A DNA stretch of 64,000 nucleotides from Herbidospora yilanensis (lineage in GTDB: Bacteria > Actinomycetota > Actinomycetes > Streptosporangiales > Streptosporangiaceae), in the NCBI RefSeq assembly GCF_001570565.1, contig NZ_BBXE01000025.1:1-64000 (forward strand), given 5' to 3'. Every line of letters begins with the position of its first letter. Positions within the stretch are counted from its first letter, which is position 1. Shown here one piece after another: positions 18,680 through 27,694 of the stretch. Both the position numbers and the translations under genes were made by a program. Below the pieces are notes generated by a model, which saw nothing but the letters and a program-made list of their open reading frames with translations, was not told the origin of the DNA and did not search any database.

Positions 18680-19786
18680 CTACCGCCGGCCCGACGAAGC
18701 GTCGGCGGCCCGTTCATAACAGCGCTCGAATCCTTCGAGGACCACCGGCCACGAGCATCTGACCGGCGACGTCGACCGATTGTGCTCGGCGATCGCCCCT
18801 CGTAGCGCAGGGTCCCCCGCGAGCCGGGCCACCGCACCGGCCAGCTCGTCGAAGGTGCGCCCCAGCAGGCCTTCCTTGCCCGGGCTCACGAAATCGGCCA
18901 CCCCGCTCTGCGACCGTGCCACCACCGGCACGCCCGCCGCGCGCGCCTCCAGCGCGGCCAGACCGAACGACTCCCGGGGCGCCGGGGCGACGAAGACGTC
19001 GGCCTCCGCCAGCAGCTCCCTGATCTGGTCCCGGGTGTACCTGCCCGGCATCTCGACCCAGTCGATCCGCTTCGATCTCAGATGGCGTTCCATCTGGCCC
19101 CGTGCGGGGCCGTCGCCCACGATCGTGGCCCGCAGGGTGACATGGCGCGGGGTTCTGGCCTTGGCGGCCTCCAGGAGCTTCAGGAGTCGTACGGGCTGCT
19201 TGCGCGGCGCCAGCCTGCCGACGGCGACCACGTGGACCTCGTCGGAAGGAGTGCGGGCCGGGCCGTCGGGCCGCCAGCCCGACAGGTCGAGCCCGTTGGA
19301 GACGACGTGGACCGGCGTCTTCATGCCCGCCACGCGCCGGATGTGCCGGGCGGCGGCCTCCGAGACGGCCGTGCCGACGAGACCCCAGTCGTGCCATCCG
19401 GAGGTCTTGAGCACGCGGTAGAGGTTCGCGGTGACCGGATCCCACATGCTGTGGACGGTCACGACCGTCGGCAGCCTCACCCGGTGGGCGGCCTGCACCC
19501 CCATCCACGCGAACGGCGACACCGCGCCCGTGTGGACGTGGACGACGTCGGGGTTCCGCCGCGTCATGATCCGGATCAGATGACCCGTGCCGCGCGGGTG
19601 GACCGGCAGGTCGAACGGCATGCGCGCGGTCACCCGGTGGACCCCCGGCAGCGGCTCCCCCGGCGTCGCGGTGACCACCTCGACGTCGTGCCCGGCCTCG
19701 CGCTGGCTCCTGATCAGGTCGGCGACCTGCACCTCGATGCCGCCCAGCCGGGGCAGGTAGCAGTCGCTCACGTGAAGGATGCGCAC
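18680..19786 (-). CDS. GT4 family glycosyltransferase
   Basis: 368-aa retaining GT-B glycosyltransferase. Acceptor half: VRILHVSDCYLPRLGGIEVQV and VVHVHTGAVSPFAWM. Donor half: VAVGRLAPRKQPVRLL, ATIVGDGPARGQ, ADVFVAPAPRESFGLAALEARAAGVPVVA, with the E-x7-E motif. It resembles the PimB/MshA-like group acting on lipid-linked or small acceptors. GTG 19786 is chosen because the open frame back to 19846 would run into the divergent PIG-L gene. The PIG-L deacetylase next door makes a GlcNAc-containing acceptor conceivable. Confidence 0.9.
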   Translation of the reverse strand: MRILHVSDCYLPRLGGIEVQVADLIRSQREAGHDVEVVTATPGEPLPGVHRVTARMPFDLPVHPRGTGHLIRIMTRRNPDVVHVHTGAVSPFAWMGVQAAHRVRLPTVVTVHSMWDPVTANLYRVLKTSGWHDWGLVGTAVSEAAARHIRRVAGMKTPVHVVSNGLDLSGWRPDGPARTPSDEVHVVAVGRLAPRKQPVRLLKLLEAAKARTPRHVTLRATIVGDGPARGQMERHLRSKRIDWVEMPGRYTRDQIRELLAEADVFVAPAPRESFGLAALEARAAGVPVVARSQSGVADFVSPGKEGLLGRTFDELAGAVARLAGDPALRGAIAEHNRSTSPVRCSWPVVLEGFERCYERAADASSGRR

Positions 19787-19844
19787 CCGATCAGCCTGAC
19801 AGAGGTCCGGACCCGGCTCAAACGCACGATCGGAGGGTGGGATC

Positions 19845-20648
19845 ATGTGTCGGGTGAAGACAGCGGTGTTCTTTCACGCCCATCCCGACGACGAGGCGCT
19901 GCTGACGGCCGGGACGATGGCGATGCTCGCAGCCGAGGGCCACCGCGTGGTCCTGGTGGTGGCCACGGCGGGCGAACACGGCCTGGCCGAACTACCCCAC
20001 GGCGACGAGCTCGGCGAGGCCCGCATGAACGAGCTCTACGACTCGGCCGCCCGGCTCGGCTGCGCCCGCGTGGTGCGCCTCGGCTACGCCGACTCGGGCC
20101 TGGAGGCCGGCGGCGGCGCCGAAGACCGCCCCGCCGACGCCTTCATGGACGCCGACATCGAAGAGGCCGCCACCCGCCTGGCCGCGATCCTCGACGAGGA
20201 GAAGGCCGAACTCCTGACCATCTACGACCCCTCGGGCGGCTACGGCCACCCCGACCACGTGCAGGTCTACCGGGTCGGCACCCGGGCGGCGAAACTGGCC
20301 GCGATCCCGCCGATCCTCCTGGAGGCCACCGTCAACCGCGACCCCCTGCTGAAGGGCGTGCGGCTGGCCGCGAGGTTCTACCCCCAGCTCGACATCCGCT
20401 CCTTCGAGACCGCCTACTCGGCCTCGGCCGACATCACCCACCGGGTCAACGTCCGGAAGTGGACGTCGGTGAAACGCCAGTCGATGGCCGCCCACGCCAC
20501 CCAGGCCAGCGGCGGCGACGGCGACCGCACCCTGGCCGCCCTGCTGAAGATCCCGGCCCCGGTCTACCGCTACGTCTTCGGCACCGAGTGGTACGTCCGC
20601 CGCGACCTGCCCCCCGGCACGAAGATGACCCATCCCTTCGACGACTGA
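19845..20648 (+). CDS. PIG-L family zinc deacetylase
   Basis: 267-aa LmbE/PIG-L protein that would remove acetyl groups from GlcNAc-type conjugates. Zinc and catalytic motifs are intact: HAHPDDE (11-17; His13, Asp15, Asp16) and YGHPDHVQV. ATG 19845 is preceded by GGAGGG (19832-19837). Relatives include MshB and Mca of mycothiol metabolism, but neither can be assigned here. Divergent from the GT4 gene and 53 nt before the flippase-like gene. Confidence 0.92.
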   Translation: MCRVKTAVFFHAHPDDEALLTAGTMAMLAAEGHRVVLVVATAGEHGLAELPHGDELGEARMNELYDSAARLGCARVVRLGYADSGLEAGGGAEDRPADAFMDADIEEAATRLAAILDEEKAELLTIYDPSGGYGHPDHVQVYRVGTRAAKLAAIPPILLEATVNRDPLLKGVRLAARFYPQLDIRSFETAYSASADITHRVNVRKWTSVKRQSMAAHATQASGGDGDRTLAALLKIPAPVYRYVFGTEWYVRRDLPPGTKMTHPFDD

Positions 20649-20701
20649 TTCTCGTCCCAGAGGAGGAGCGAAGCGGTCCGGGTGCCCGGCAGACTGGGCG
20701 C

Positions 20702-21763
20702 ATGAACAGGTGGGTGCGGGTCGCCATGTCGGTCGCGTCGCTGGCCCTGGCCGCGGGGCTGATCGTCTACCTGCCCTCGATCATCGGGTCGCTCACGGGC
20801 GCGACGATGTCGTGGGGCCAGATCGGCGGGCTGTTCGCGGCGGTCTCGTGGCAGATGGCCGCGCTGATGACCGCGGTGTGGCTGGCCAGCCTGCTCGCCT
20901 ACACCTTCGTGCTCACCGGGTCGCTGCCCGGTCTTGGGCACACGCAGGCCCTCACCCTGAACGCCGCCGGGAGCGCGGTCAGCAACCTGCTGCCGTTCGG
21001 CGGCGCCGCCGGAGTGGCGCTGACGATGGCGATGACCAAGGGGTGGGGGTTCCCCGTGGGGGCCATCGTCGCCTCGACGCTGGTCAGCGGGGTCTGGAAC
21101 ATGATCTTCCGATTCCTGCTGCCCGCGGTGGGCATCCTCGCCCTCCTGCTGTCGGGGACGGCGCTCTCACCCACGGTCACCAAGGCCGGATGGGCCGCCT
21201 CCGGGTCGCTGCTCGCGCTCGTGGTGGTCGTCGGGGCGGCGCTGTTCTGGGAGCGGGGGGCCCGCGTCATCGGGCACGGCGCCGACCGCCTCGTGGCGCT
21301 GTCGCCCCGGAAGATCCGGCCGGCCGAGCGGTGGGCCTCCGACGCCATCCACAAACTGCGCGACGACATGGCCGGAGTGGTCCGGTCGGGCTGGCTCAAG
21401 ATGTCGCTCGGGATGGTGTTCTTCCTCGGCTTCCAGTGGTTCATCCTGGCGCTCTGCATGGTCGGGACCGGTTCCTGGGTCGGCACGGCCCAGTCGATCG
21501 CGGTGTTCGCGTTGTCGCGGGTGCTGACGAGCGCCCTGGCCACGCCCAGCGGCGCGGGGTTCATGGAGGCCGGCACCGCGCTCGCGCTGATCGGGTTCGG
21601 CGCGGGCGAGACACAGGCCACCGCGGCGGCCATCCTGTTCGGATTCTGGACGTACACGATCGAGATCCCGTGGGGCGGGCTGGCACTCGGGGGCTGGGCA
21701 CTTCTGCGCAGGCGCGACGGGAGGCGGGAATGCGAACCGGTCACCCGCGAGAAAGCATCATGA
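20702..21763 (+). CDS. Lysylphosphatidylglycerol synthase TM-region family protein (UPF0104)
   Basis: 353-aa polytopic membrane protein with about eight hydrophobic helices. It shows the family hallmark near 90-115 (LNAAGSAVSNLLPFGGAAGVALTMAMTKGWGF) and the late motif TPSGAGFMEAGTALALIGFGAGE. The catalytic domain of MprF is absent, so it is probably a flippase-like or uncharacterised lipid protein. It follows the PIG-L gene by 53 nt and may be cotranscribed, which suggests a shared role in lipid or glycolipid metabolism. Confidence 0.85.
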   Translation: MNRWVRVAMSVASLALAAGLIVYLPSIIGSLTGATMSWGQIGGLFAAVSWQMAALMTAVWLASLLAYTFVLTGSLPGLGHTQALTLNAAGSAVSNLLPFGGAAGVALTMAMTKGWGFPVGAIVASTLVSGVWNMIFRFLLPAVGILALLLSGTALSPTVTKAGWAASGSLLALVVVVGAALFWERGARVIGHGADRLVALSPRKIRPAERWASDAIHKLRDDMAGVVRSGWLKMSLGMVFFLGFQWFILALCMVGTGSWVGTAQSIAVFALSRVLTSALATPSGAGFMEAGTALALIGFGAGETQATAAAILFGFWTYTIEIPWGGLALGGWALLRRRDGRRECEPVTREKAS

Positions 21764-21858
21764 TCTTGCGCGACAATTGACCTCACTCTCCCCGAAGTGA
21801 GGATGACCGGTGAACGTCTTGTGTACCGTTTGGCGGCGCGCATAGCGTGGCGGCTGAC

Positions 21859-24800
21859 ATGAGCACGGTGGTCTTCCGGGTCCTTGGTCCGGTCGAAGCG
21901 TACGACGGCGAGAACGAGCTCGATCTCGGCGGCCTCCGCCAGCGGGCCGTCCTGGCGCGGCTTCTGGTCGCCCGGGGCCAGGTCGTACCCGTCGACACCC
22001 TCCTCTTCGACCTGTGGTCCGACGACGCCGCCAAGGGCGCGCAGTCGGGCCTCCAGGTGTACATCTCCCGGCTGCGGCGGGTGCTGGAGCCCAACCGTCC
22101 CCGTGGCGGGCCCAACCGGCTGCTGGTCACCGTCGCCTCCGGCTACGCCCTGCGGGCCGCGCCGGAGCAGATCGACGCCCTCCGGTTCGAGGCGACCGTG
22201 CGGGCCGCCGGTGAGCGGCTCGACGACAACCCGCAGACGGCCAGGGCGCGGCTCGAATCGGCTCTGGGGTTGTGGCAGGGCACGCCGTACAGCGACTTCC
22301 AGGACCAGCCCTGGGCCGAGGCCGAGGTGACCCGCCTCAGCGAGCTGCGGCTGGTGGCGCGGGAGCGCCACGCCGACGCGGGGCTGCGCCTCGGGCTCCA
22401 CGCCGAGACCGTGCCCGACCTCGAAGCGCTCACCACCGAACACCCGCTGCGCGAGGAGGGCTGGCGGCTGCTGTCGCTCGGCCTCTACCGCTGCGGGCGG
22501 CAGGGCGACGCGCTGGCCGCGCTGCGCCGGGCCCGCACCATCCTCGACGACGAACTCGGCATCGACCCCGGCCCGGCCCTGCGCAAGTTGGAGAGCGACA
22601 TCCTGTCGCAGGACCCGGGGCTCGACCTGACCCCGCTGCCGCGCCGGGCCGAGACCACCCCGACCTGGCCGCCGCGCCCGCTCGAAGTGAGCCCGCTGCC
22701 GCCGCTGGAGCCCGAGCCGTTCGTCGGCCGCGACTCCGAGCTGACCTCGCTGCTGGCCGCCGCTCCCCACGCCAAGTCGGGCCGCCTCGCCATCGCGATG
22801 GTCACCGGCGACCCCGGCTCGGGCAAGACCACACTGCTGCGCCAGCTCTCCGGCCGCCTCGAAGGGCAGGGCTGGATCATCGCCGGAGGCGGCTGCCCCG
22901 ACAGCGCGGCCACCCCGCCCGGCTGGGCCTGGGTCGAGGTGCTGCGGGCGCTGATCGCCCGGCGCGGCGCCGGGGAGTACGGCGCGCTGCTCGCGCCGCT
23001 GCTCGACGACCACGCGCCGGTCCCCAACGACGACGACGCCTCCGGCGGCTTCCGGCTCCACCGGGCGGTGGGCGGGTTCCTGTCGGGCGTGGCCCGCGAG
23101 GCGCCGCTGCTGATCACCCTCGAAGACCTCCACTGGGCCGACGACCAGACCCTCGCGCTGCTGCGCGCGCTGCCGAGCCTGCTGGCCGCCAGCCGGGTGC
23201 TGCTCGTGGTGACCTGCCGCGAGGGCGAGCTCAGCGACCCGCAGCAAGACGTGCTGGCCGCCCTGGCCCGCCTCGGCCCGGTCCGGGTCGAGCTCGACGG
23301 CCTCGACCCGGCGCAGACCGCCGAGCTCGTGCGGGCGACGTTCGTGCGCGGCGAGATCGACCACGACGTCGTGGCCGCGATCGTCGAGCGCACCGGCGGC
23401 AACCCGTTCTACGTGAAGGAGACGGTCCGCCTCTTCGAGGCGGAGGCCGACATCTCCCAGGTGCCCTCGGGTGTACGCGACGTGCTCCGCCGCCGCATCG
23501 CGCGCCTGCCCGAGAAGGCCCAGCAGATCCTGCTCCAGGCCGCCGTGATCGGCCGCGACGTCGACGTCGACGTGCTGGTCGACATCTCCGGCGAAGAAGA
23601 CTCGGTCGTCGACGCGGTCGAGGCCGCGCTGCTGGCCGGCCTGGTCACCGAACCGAGGGCCGGGCGGCTGCGCTTCGACCACGAGATGGTGCGCGACACC
23701 CTCTACTCCGACGCCTCCCGGCTGCGCCGCTCGCGCCTCCACGCGGCGGTCGCCTCGGTCATCGAGTCACGCACCCCTGGTGACGTGGCGGCCCTGGCCC
23801 ACCACTACGACCTGGCCGGCACCGCCGACACGGCCGCCAAGGCGGTCCGCTACGCGGGCCTCGCCGGCGAGCAGGCCGAACGCCGCTACGCCTACCGCGA
23901 GGCCGCCTCGCAGTGGGAACGCGCGATCAACGCCTACGACCGGGCGGGCGGGCGTCCAGGAAAGGACCGGCTCGAACTCCAGGTCCGCACCATCCACGCG
24001 CTGGCCCTGGCCGGAGACATGACCGCCGCCCGCGCCCACCGGCGCGACGCGATGGACGTGGCGCTGCCACTCGGCGACCTCGAACTGACCGCCCGGGTGG
24101 CGGCGGCCCTGGCCGTCCCCCACAAGGGCATCGCCCGCGACTTCACCCGCACGGCGTGGGAGATCGTCGACGTCACCGAGAAGGCGCTGCTGGAGCTGCC
24201 GCCCAGCGAACACTCGCTGCGCGCCAGCCTGCTGGCCACCCTGGCCCTGGAGCTCGAAGGCTCGGCCACCCCGCGCGGCGAGCAGGCGTCACTGGAGGCC
24301 GAGGAGCTGGCCCGCGCCAGCGGCGACCCCAACCTGCTGGCGATGGCGCTGAGCGGCCGGCTGCGGCAGTCCTACACGCTGGCCCAGGTCGACGAGCGCG
24401 AAGACATCGGCCGCGAACTGCTCCGCGTCGGCGCCGAGTCGGGCCAGATCTCCGTGCAGACCCTCGCCCACCTGGTGCTGCTCGAATGCGCGGCGGCCCG
24501 AGGCGACTTCGCCGAGGCCGACCGCCAGCTCGCCCGCGCCGACCAGCTCGGCCGCCAATACGGCCTGGCCGCCCCCGCGGCCGTCGGCGCCTGGTACGCC
24601 GGCCAGCGCCTCATGATCTCCGGCGACTACGCCGGCGCCGAGACGGCCTACCGCAACGCGGCCCGCCTGACGGCCCGCGCCGGCATGCTGGAGGGCCGCC
24701 AGGACCTGCCGCTGATCGCGACCTTCTGCCTCCACCTGGTGCAGGGCAAGGCCGACGAGATGGCCGACGCCCTCGGCGAGGCGCACACCCGAGGCGCGAA

Positions 24801-25188
24801 GTGGACGCTCGACGCCTACGCCGTCGCCCTGGCCGAGGCGGGCCACCTGCGCGACGCCCGCGCGGTGGCCGTGACCAGAGAGCCGGTCCGCGGCGACTTC
24901 CTCTACGAACTGGCGATGACCTGGCGCGCTCTGGCGGGCCTGCGGCTCGACGACGCCGACCGCATGAACGAGGCCTACACCGCCCTCCGCCCCTTCCACG
25001 ACCGCATCGCCGGGGCCGGAACGGGCGTGGTGGCCCTGTGGCCGGTCGCCCGCACCCTGGGCGACCTGGCCGTGAAGCTCGGCCACCCCGACGCCCGGTC
25101 CCACTACGAGAAGGCGCTGGCGGTGGCGCGGCGGGTCGGCGTGCAGAGATGGGTGGACGAAGCGGAGATCGCCCTCGACCGCGCCTGA
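21859..25188 (+). CDS. SARP-type transcriptional regulator with AAA and TPR domains
   Basis: About 1109-aa AfsR-like regulator. Order: winged-helix OmpR-type DNA-binding domain (about 1-95: FRVLGPVEAYDG, GGLRQRAVLARLL, YISRLRRVLE); bacterial transcriptional activation domain (about 96-250); an ATPase with P-loop TGDPGSGKTTLL and Walker B LLITLEDLHWADD; then about 500 residues of TPR-like helices. The ATG start is used; GTG 21847 is an alternative and neither has a clear RBS. SARPs of this size are usually pathway-situated or global activators of secondary metabolism, yet no biosynthetic cluster is adjacent. Confidence 0.92.
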   Translation: MSTVVFRVLGPVEAYDGENELDLGGLRQRAVLARLLVARGQVVPVDTLLFDLWSDDAAKGAQSGLQVYISRLRRVLEPNRPRGGPNRLLVTVASGYALRAAPEQIDALRFEATVRAAGERLDDNPQTARARLESALGLWQGTPYSDFQDQPWAEAEVTRLSELRLVARERHADAGLRLGLHAETVPDLEALTTEHPLREEGWRLLSLGLYRCGRQGDALAALRRARTILDDELGIDPGPALRKLESDILSQDPGLDLTPLPRRAETTPTWPPRPLEVSPLPPLEPEPFVGRDSELTSLLAAAPHAKSGRLAIAMVTGDPGSGKTTLLRQLSGRLEGQGWIIAGGGCPDSAATPPGWAWVEVLRALIARRGAGEYGALLAPLLDDHAPVPNDDDASGGFRLHRAVGGFLSGVAREAPLLITLEDLHWADDQTLALLRALPSLLAASRVLLVVTCREGELSDPQQDVLAALARLGPVRVELDGLDPAQTAELVRATFVRGEIDHDVVAAIVERTGGNPFYVKETVRLFEAEADISQVPSGVRDVLRRRIARLPEKAQQILLQAAVIGRDVDVDVLVDISGEEDSVVDAVEAALLAGLVTEPRAGRLRFDHEMVRDTLYSDASRLRRSRLHAAVASVIESRTPGDVAALAHHYDLAGTADTAAKAVRYAGLAGEQAERRYAYREAASQWERAINAYDRAGGRPGKDRLELQVRTIHALALAGDMTAARAHRRDAMDVALPLGDLELTARVAAALAVPHKGIARDFTRTAWEIVDVTEKALLELPPSEHSLRASLLATLALELEGSATPRGEQASLEAEELARASGDPNLLAMALSGRLRQSYTLAQVDEREDIGRELLRVGAESGQISVQTLAHLVLLECAAARGDFAEADRQLARADQLGRQYGLAAPAAVGAWYAGQRLMISGDYAGAETAYRNAARLTARAGMLEGRQDLPLIATFCLHLVQGKADEMADALGEAHTRGAKWTLDAYAVALAEAGHLRDARAVAVTREPVRGDFLYELAMTWRALAGLRLDDADRMNEAYTALRPFHDRIAGAGTGVVALWPVARTLGDLAVKLGHPDARSHYEKALAVARRVGVQRWVDEAEIALDRA

Positions 25189-25271
25189 CACCGGTCGTCC
25201 ATTCGCAGATCGCGAAGATGTCTTCGAAGGATGCCAATGGCCAGCCAGGCGGCCTCTGGGACGCGTGAAGA

Positions 25272-26291
25272 TCAGTCGTGCTCGACCGTCGGCACGTACG
25301 GGAACTCGTCCCTCGGCTTCGACGTGACCGATTCGCGCCCGATCCCCAGGGTCACCGGGGTGTTCGCCGCGAAGGAGAACATCACGTCCGGGGCGTTGTC
25401 GGTCAGGGCGCGGCCGTTCCAGCCCGCGAAGGTGAAGGCGGCCTTGGTGCCGATCCGGTAGGGCAGCATGTTCGGGAGCATGCGTTCCATGACCGTCCGC
25501 GCGTAGGCCTCCGGGTCGGCGGCGGTGCCGTAGGCGCGGACGACTCCGGCCACCTTCGAGCGGATCAGGTCTCCGTGGAGGCGGATGTCGTCGGCGGGGT
25601 CGTTGGTGTTGAGGCGGTCGCCCAGGTCCTCGTCGTACTGGGTGAACAGGGGGTGGATCATCGGCAGGCCACAGCGGTTGATCGGGTGCCAGCCGCCGCT
25701 GTCGGTGGCGAGGCTGGTCTGGACCCAGACGCCGATGCGGCCGTCGGGGCCCGCGATGGGGCGCAGTTCGTCGTCCGGGAGTTCCAGCACGATCGAGTAG
25801 ACCGTGTGGCCGGCGAAGAGGTTGCCCGCCTTGTCGGGGTTCCAGCCGGTCAGGTCGACGGTGGTGCCGTGCTGGAAGGCCTGGCCGACGGCGTGCAGGA
25901 CGTCGGGTTCGATCCAGAACGAGTCGCCGGCCTGGCCGATCCAGACCCGGCCGCCGCAGTCGAGTTCCTTCGTCTCGCCCAGGCGGCCCTCGGCGATGAG
26001 TTTCTCCGCGCCGGAGCTCACGTGGTGGAGGCGGAAGGTCTGGCCGCCCTCGGCGTCGCGCTCGCCGAAGGTGAAACGGAAGGTCACGTCCTCGACGGCG
26101 TCGCCGTTGCCGTCGATCTTGAATTCGTAGCGGCCCTCGGGGTGGAGGCCCTTCGGCGCGTCGGGACCGGCGAAGGAGTGGCTGTGGTCGGCGGCGAGGA
26201 CGGTGCCGCGTTCGCCGCGGAAGACGTAGAGGTCGCAGACGTCCAGACGTGGGTCCTGGCGGGCGAGGGGCGAGTCGAGGTGGTGGGACAT
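25272..26291 (-). CDS. DUF4331 family protein
   Basis: 339-aa protein starting MSHHLDSPLARQDPRLDVCD with GGGAG upstream. The HLDSP...D.tDvYvF opening, the Asp-rich FKIDGNGDAVEDVTFRF segment and the terminal DEFPYVPTV are hallmarks of DUF4331, a family with no established biochemical role. No signal peptide is evident, so it is probably cytoplasmic. It converges with the SARP gene and is followed upstream by the small membrane protein gene on the same strand. Confidence 0.85.
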   Translation of the reverse strand: MSHHLDSPLARQDPRLDVCDLYVFRGERGTVLAADHSHSFAGPDAPKGLHPEGRYEFKIDGNGDAVEDVTFRFTFGERDAEGGQTFRLHHVSSGAEKLIAEGRLGETKELDCGGRVWIGQAGDSFWIEPDVLHAVGQAFQHGTTVDLTGWNPDKAGNLFAGHTVYSIVLELPDDELRPIAGPDGRIGVWVQTSLATDSGGWHPINRCGLPMIHPLFTQYDEDLGDRLNTNDPADDIRLHGDLIRSKVAGVVRAYGTAADPEAYARTVMERMLPNMLPYRIGTKAAFTFAGWNGRALTDNAPDVMFSFAANTPVTLGIGRESVTSKPRDEFPYVPTVEHD

Positions 26292-26365
26292 GGGTGGCTC
26301 CCGGTCTCGGAGTCGTCCTGACCCGAACCACCCTGCCTCCCGCCAGGGAGATCCCGACCCATGAA

Positions 26366-26851
26366 TCAGCAGTTGACCTGGAACTTCTCGCTTATGGTCC
26401 GGTTGTCCGCCACGTCCAGGACCGCCCGGTAGAGGCCGGGGTTGCCGGGGACGCGCACGCGCCAGTCGACGGTGCGGGCGGCGCCGTCGAAGCCGCCGGC
26501 GCTCGACAGGTAGTCCTGCCAGGCCCTCGCGGAAGGGCTGTAGCGCTGGAGCGTCCACTCGTAGGAGACGGCGCCCGAGTCGACCGCGCCGCGGACGCGG
26601 TAGGAGCAGTCGGGCAGTTCGCCCACGGTCAGCCCGGCCGCCAGGGGGGCGGCGAGCGTGTTCTCGGCGGGGATCGACTGGGCCGACGACAGGGTGACGG
26701 AACGGGCCGGTTCGTCGGTGACGGCGGTTCCGGTCAGGTAGGCGGCGGCGACGGCGAGGGTGGCGACGAGGAGCCGCAGCGCGGTTCCGCCGCCGCTCAC
26801 GACGACCGGAGCGAGGCTGCGGGATTTCATGCCTTTTTTGTAGAACGCCAT
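26366..26851 (-). CDS. Membrane-anchored protein with small Ig-like exodomain
   Basis: 161 aa. A basic N-terminus and one hydrophobic helix (about 27-42) are followed by a roughly 110-residue secreted domain bounded by two cysteines: CSYRVRGAVDSGAVSYEW near the start and the terminal FQVNC. The pattern x-C-x-V-x-G-x-V...Y-x-W...W-x-V-x-x-P-G-x-Y closely resembles the exodomain of the pseudokinase encoded at 42195-43553. A sensor or ligand-binding beta-sandwich is inferred. ATG 26851 or the internal ATG seven codons later could be the start. Confidence 0.65.
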   Translation of the reverse strand: MAFYKKGMKSRSLAPVVVSGGGTALRLLVATLAVAAAYLTGTAVTDEPARSVTLSSAQSIPAENTLAAPLAAGLTVGELPDCSYRVRGAVDSGAVSYEWTLQRYSPSARAWQDYLSSAGGFDGAARTVDWRVRVPGNPGLYRAVLDVADNRTISEKFQVNC

Positions 26852-26918
26852 GGTTGAGTGGTGGTTGCCGTCCGCTTGCAGGGCGAGTGGCGCCTGGCGC
26901 GGTCCACGATGGGTCGCT

Positions 26919-26937
26919 TAAGGTAAGGCTGTCCTAA
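26919..26937. promoter_or_regulatory. Iron-box-like site (DmdR/IdeR type)
   Basis: TAAGGTAAGGCTGTCCTAA matches 15 of 19 positions of the actinobacterial iron-box consensus TTAGGTTAGGCTAACCTAA. It lies 24 nt upstream of the VTT-domain gene start, overlapping the expected promoter. Confidence 0.5.
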
Positions 26938-26960
26938 TTCCTGGGAAGAGGCGGCACACG

Positions 26961-27458
26961 GTGGAGTTCGGGGACCCGTTGTTCGGGCTGCCCTACTGGC
27001 TCGTCGGCGCGATCCTCACGGTCGCGCTCTTCGGGGCCTTCCAGGTCTACTACTGGGTGGGGCACAAGGTCGGCGACGCCGTCTACGAGTCGCGCCTCGG
27101 GCGCAGGATCGGGCAAGAGCGCATCATCAAGGTCGAGAACGTCGTCCGCAAATGGGGGGCGCTCGCCGTCTACGGGTGTTTCTTCGTGCCGGGCCTGCGG
27201 CACACGCTGCCCTGGGTGGCCGGGGTGCTGCGGATCAACTACCGCTGGTATCTGGTGGCCAGCGCGCTGGGCTGCCTGACCTGGGCGCCGCTGGTCTGGT
27301 TCGGGCTCTATTCGGTCATCTGGGCCTGGCTCGGGCTGGCCGCCGACTCGCCGGTCATCGCGGTCGTGCTCGCCGTCGTGGTGCTGGCCCTTCTGGTTCT
27401 GTACGTCGTGTGGCGCCGCCGCGGCCGCGACACCGCGGCGGCGTCACAAGCGGGCTAG
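26961..27458 (+). CDS. DedA/VTT-domain membrane protein
   Basis: 165-aa integral membrane protein with the VTT pattern: YWVGHKVGDAVYESRLGRRIG, an amphipathic EN..RKWGALAVYGCFFVPGLRHTLPWVAGVLRI core containing the family F-x-P-G-x-R, then two more helices and a basic tail. DedA proteins are implicated in phospholipid recycling and proton-coupled lipid transport. GTG start. The tail overlaps the YegP-like gene by the 4-nt palindrome CTAG. The upstream iron box suggests iron-dependent expression (inference). Confidence 0.8.
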   Translation: MEFGDPLFGLPYWLVGAILTVALFGAFQVYYWVGHKVGDAVYESRLGRRIGQERIIKVENVVRKWGALAVYGCFFVPGLRHTLPWVAGVLRINYRWYLVASALGCLTWAPLVWFGLYSVIWAWLGLAADSPVIAVVLAVVVLALLVLYVVWRRRGRDTAAASQAG

Positions 27459-27637
27459 AGCTCCGAGTCGTCGAGTGCCGCCTCGGGCGCGGTGCGGCGT
27501 ACCGACTCGATGCCGTTCACGCAGGCCGCGCGGCTGGTGAAGGCCTCGCTGACCGCGATCGTCTGCCCGTTGCCCATGACGAGCCGGAACCGGTAGGCCC
27601 CCGCCGCGTCCCTGCTGATGACGAATCTGCTCGCCAT
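27455..27637 (-). CDS. YegP/DUF1508 family small protein
   Basis: 60 aa: MASRFVISRDAAGAYRFRLV, then GQTIAVSEAFTSRAACVNGIESVRRTA. This is one complete DUF1508 repeat (F-x-I-...-F-x-L-...-G-x-x-I-x-x-S-x-x-Y/F-x-x-K/R-x-x-C-x-x-G-I-x-S-V). GGGGGAAG precedes the ATG. Function unknown; a small alpha-beta domain found widely in bacteria. Confidence 0.88.
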   Translation of the reverse strand: MASRFVISRDAAGAYRFRLVMGNGQTIAVSEAFTSRAACVNGIESVRRTAPEAALDDSEL

Positions 27638-27694
27638 GTCTTCCCCCCGAATGCCGTCCGGCCGTCGCATGCCTACCCGTGCGATCATGCGGGC

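Noticed and set aside
20899-23742. 947-codon minus-strand frame opposite the flippase-like and SARP genes
   Set aside because: Antisense shadow; the plus-strand frames have clear domains and start signals.
21859-25188. Marker of a secondary-metabolite cluster
   Set aside because: No biosynthetic core genes lie near this SARP-type regulator in the window.
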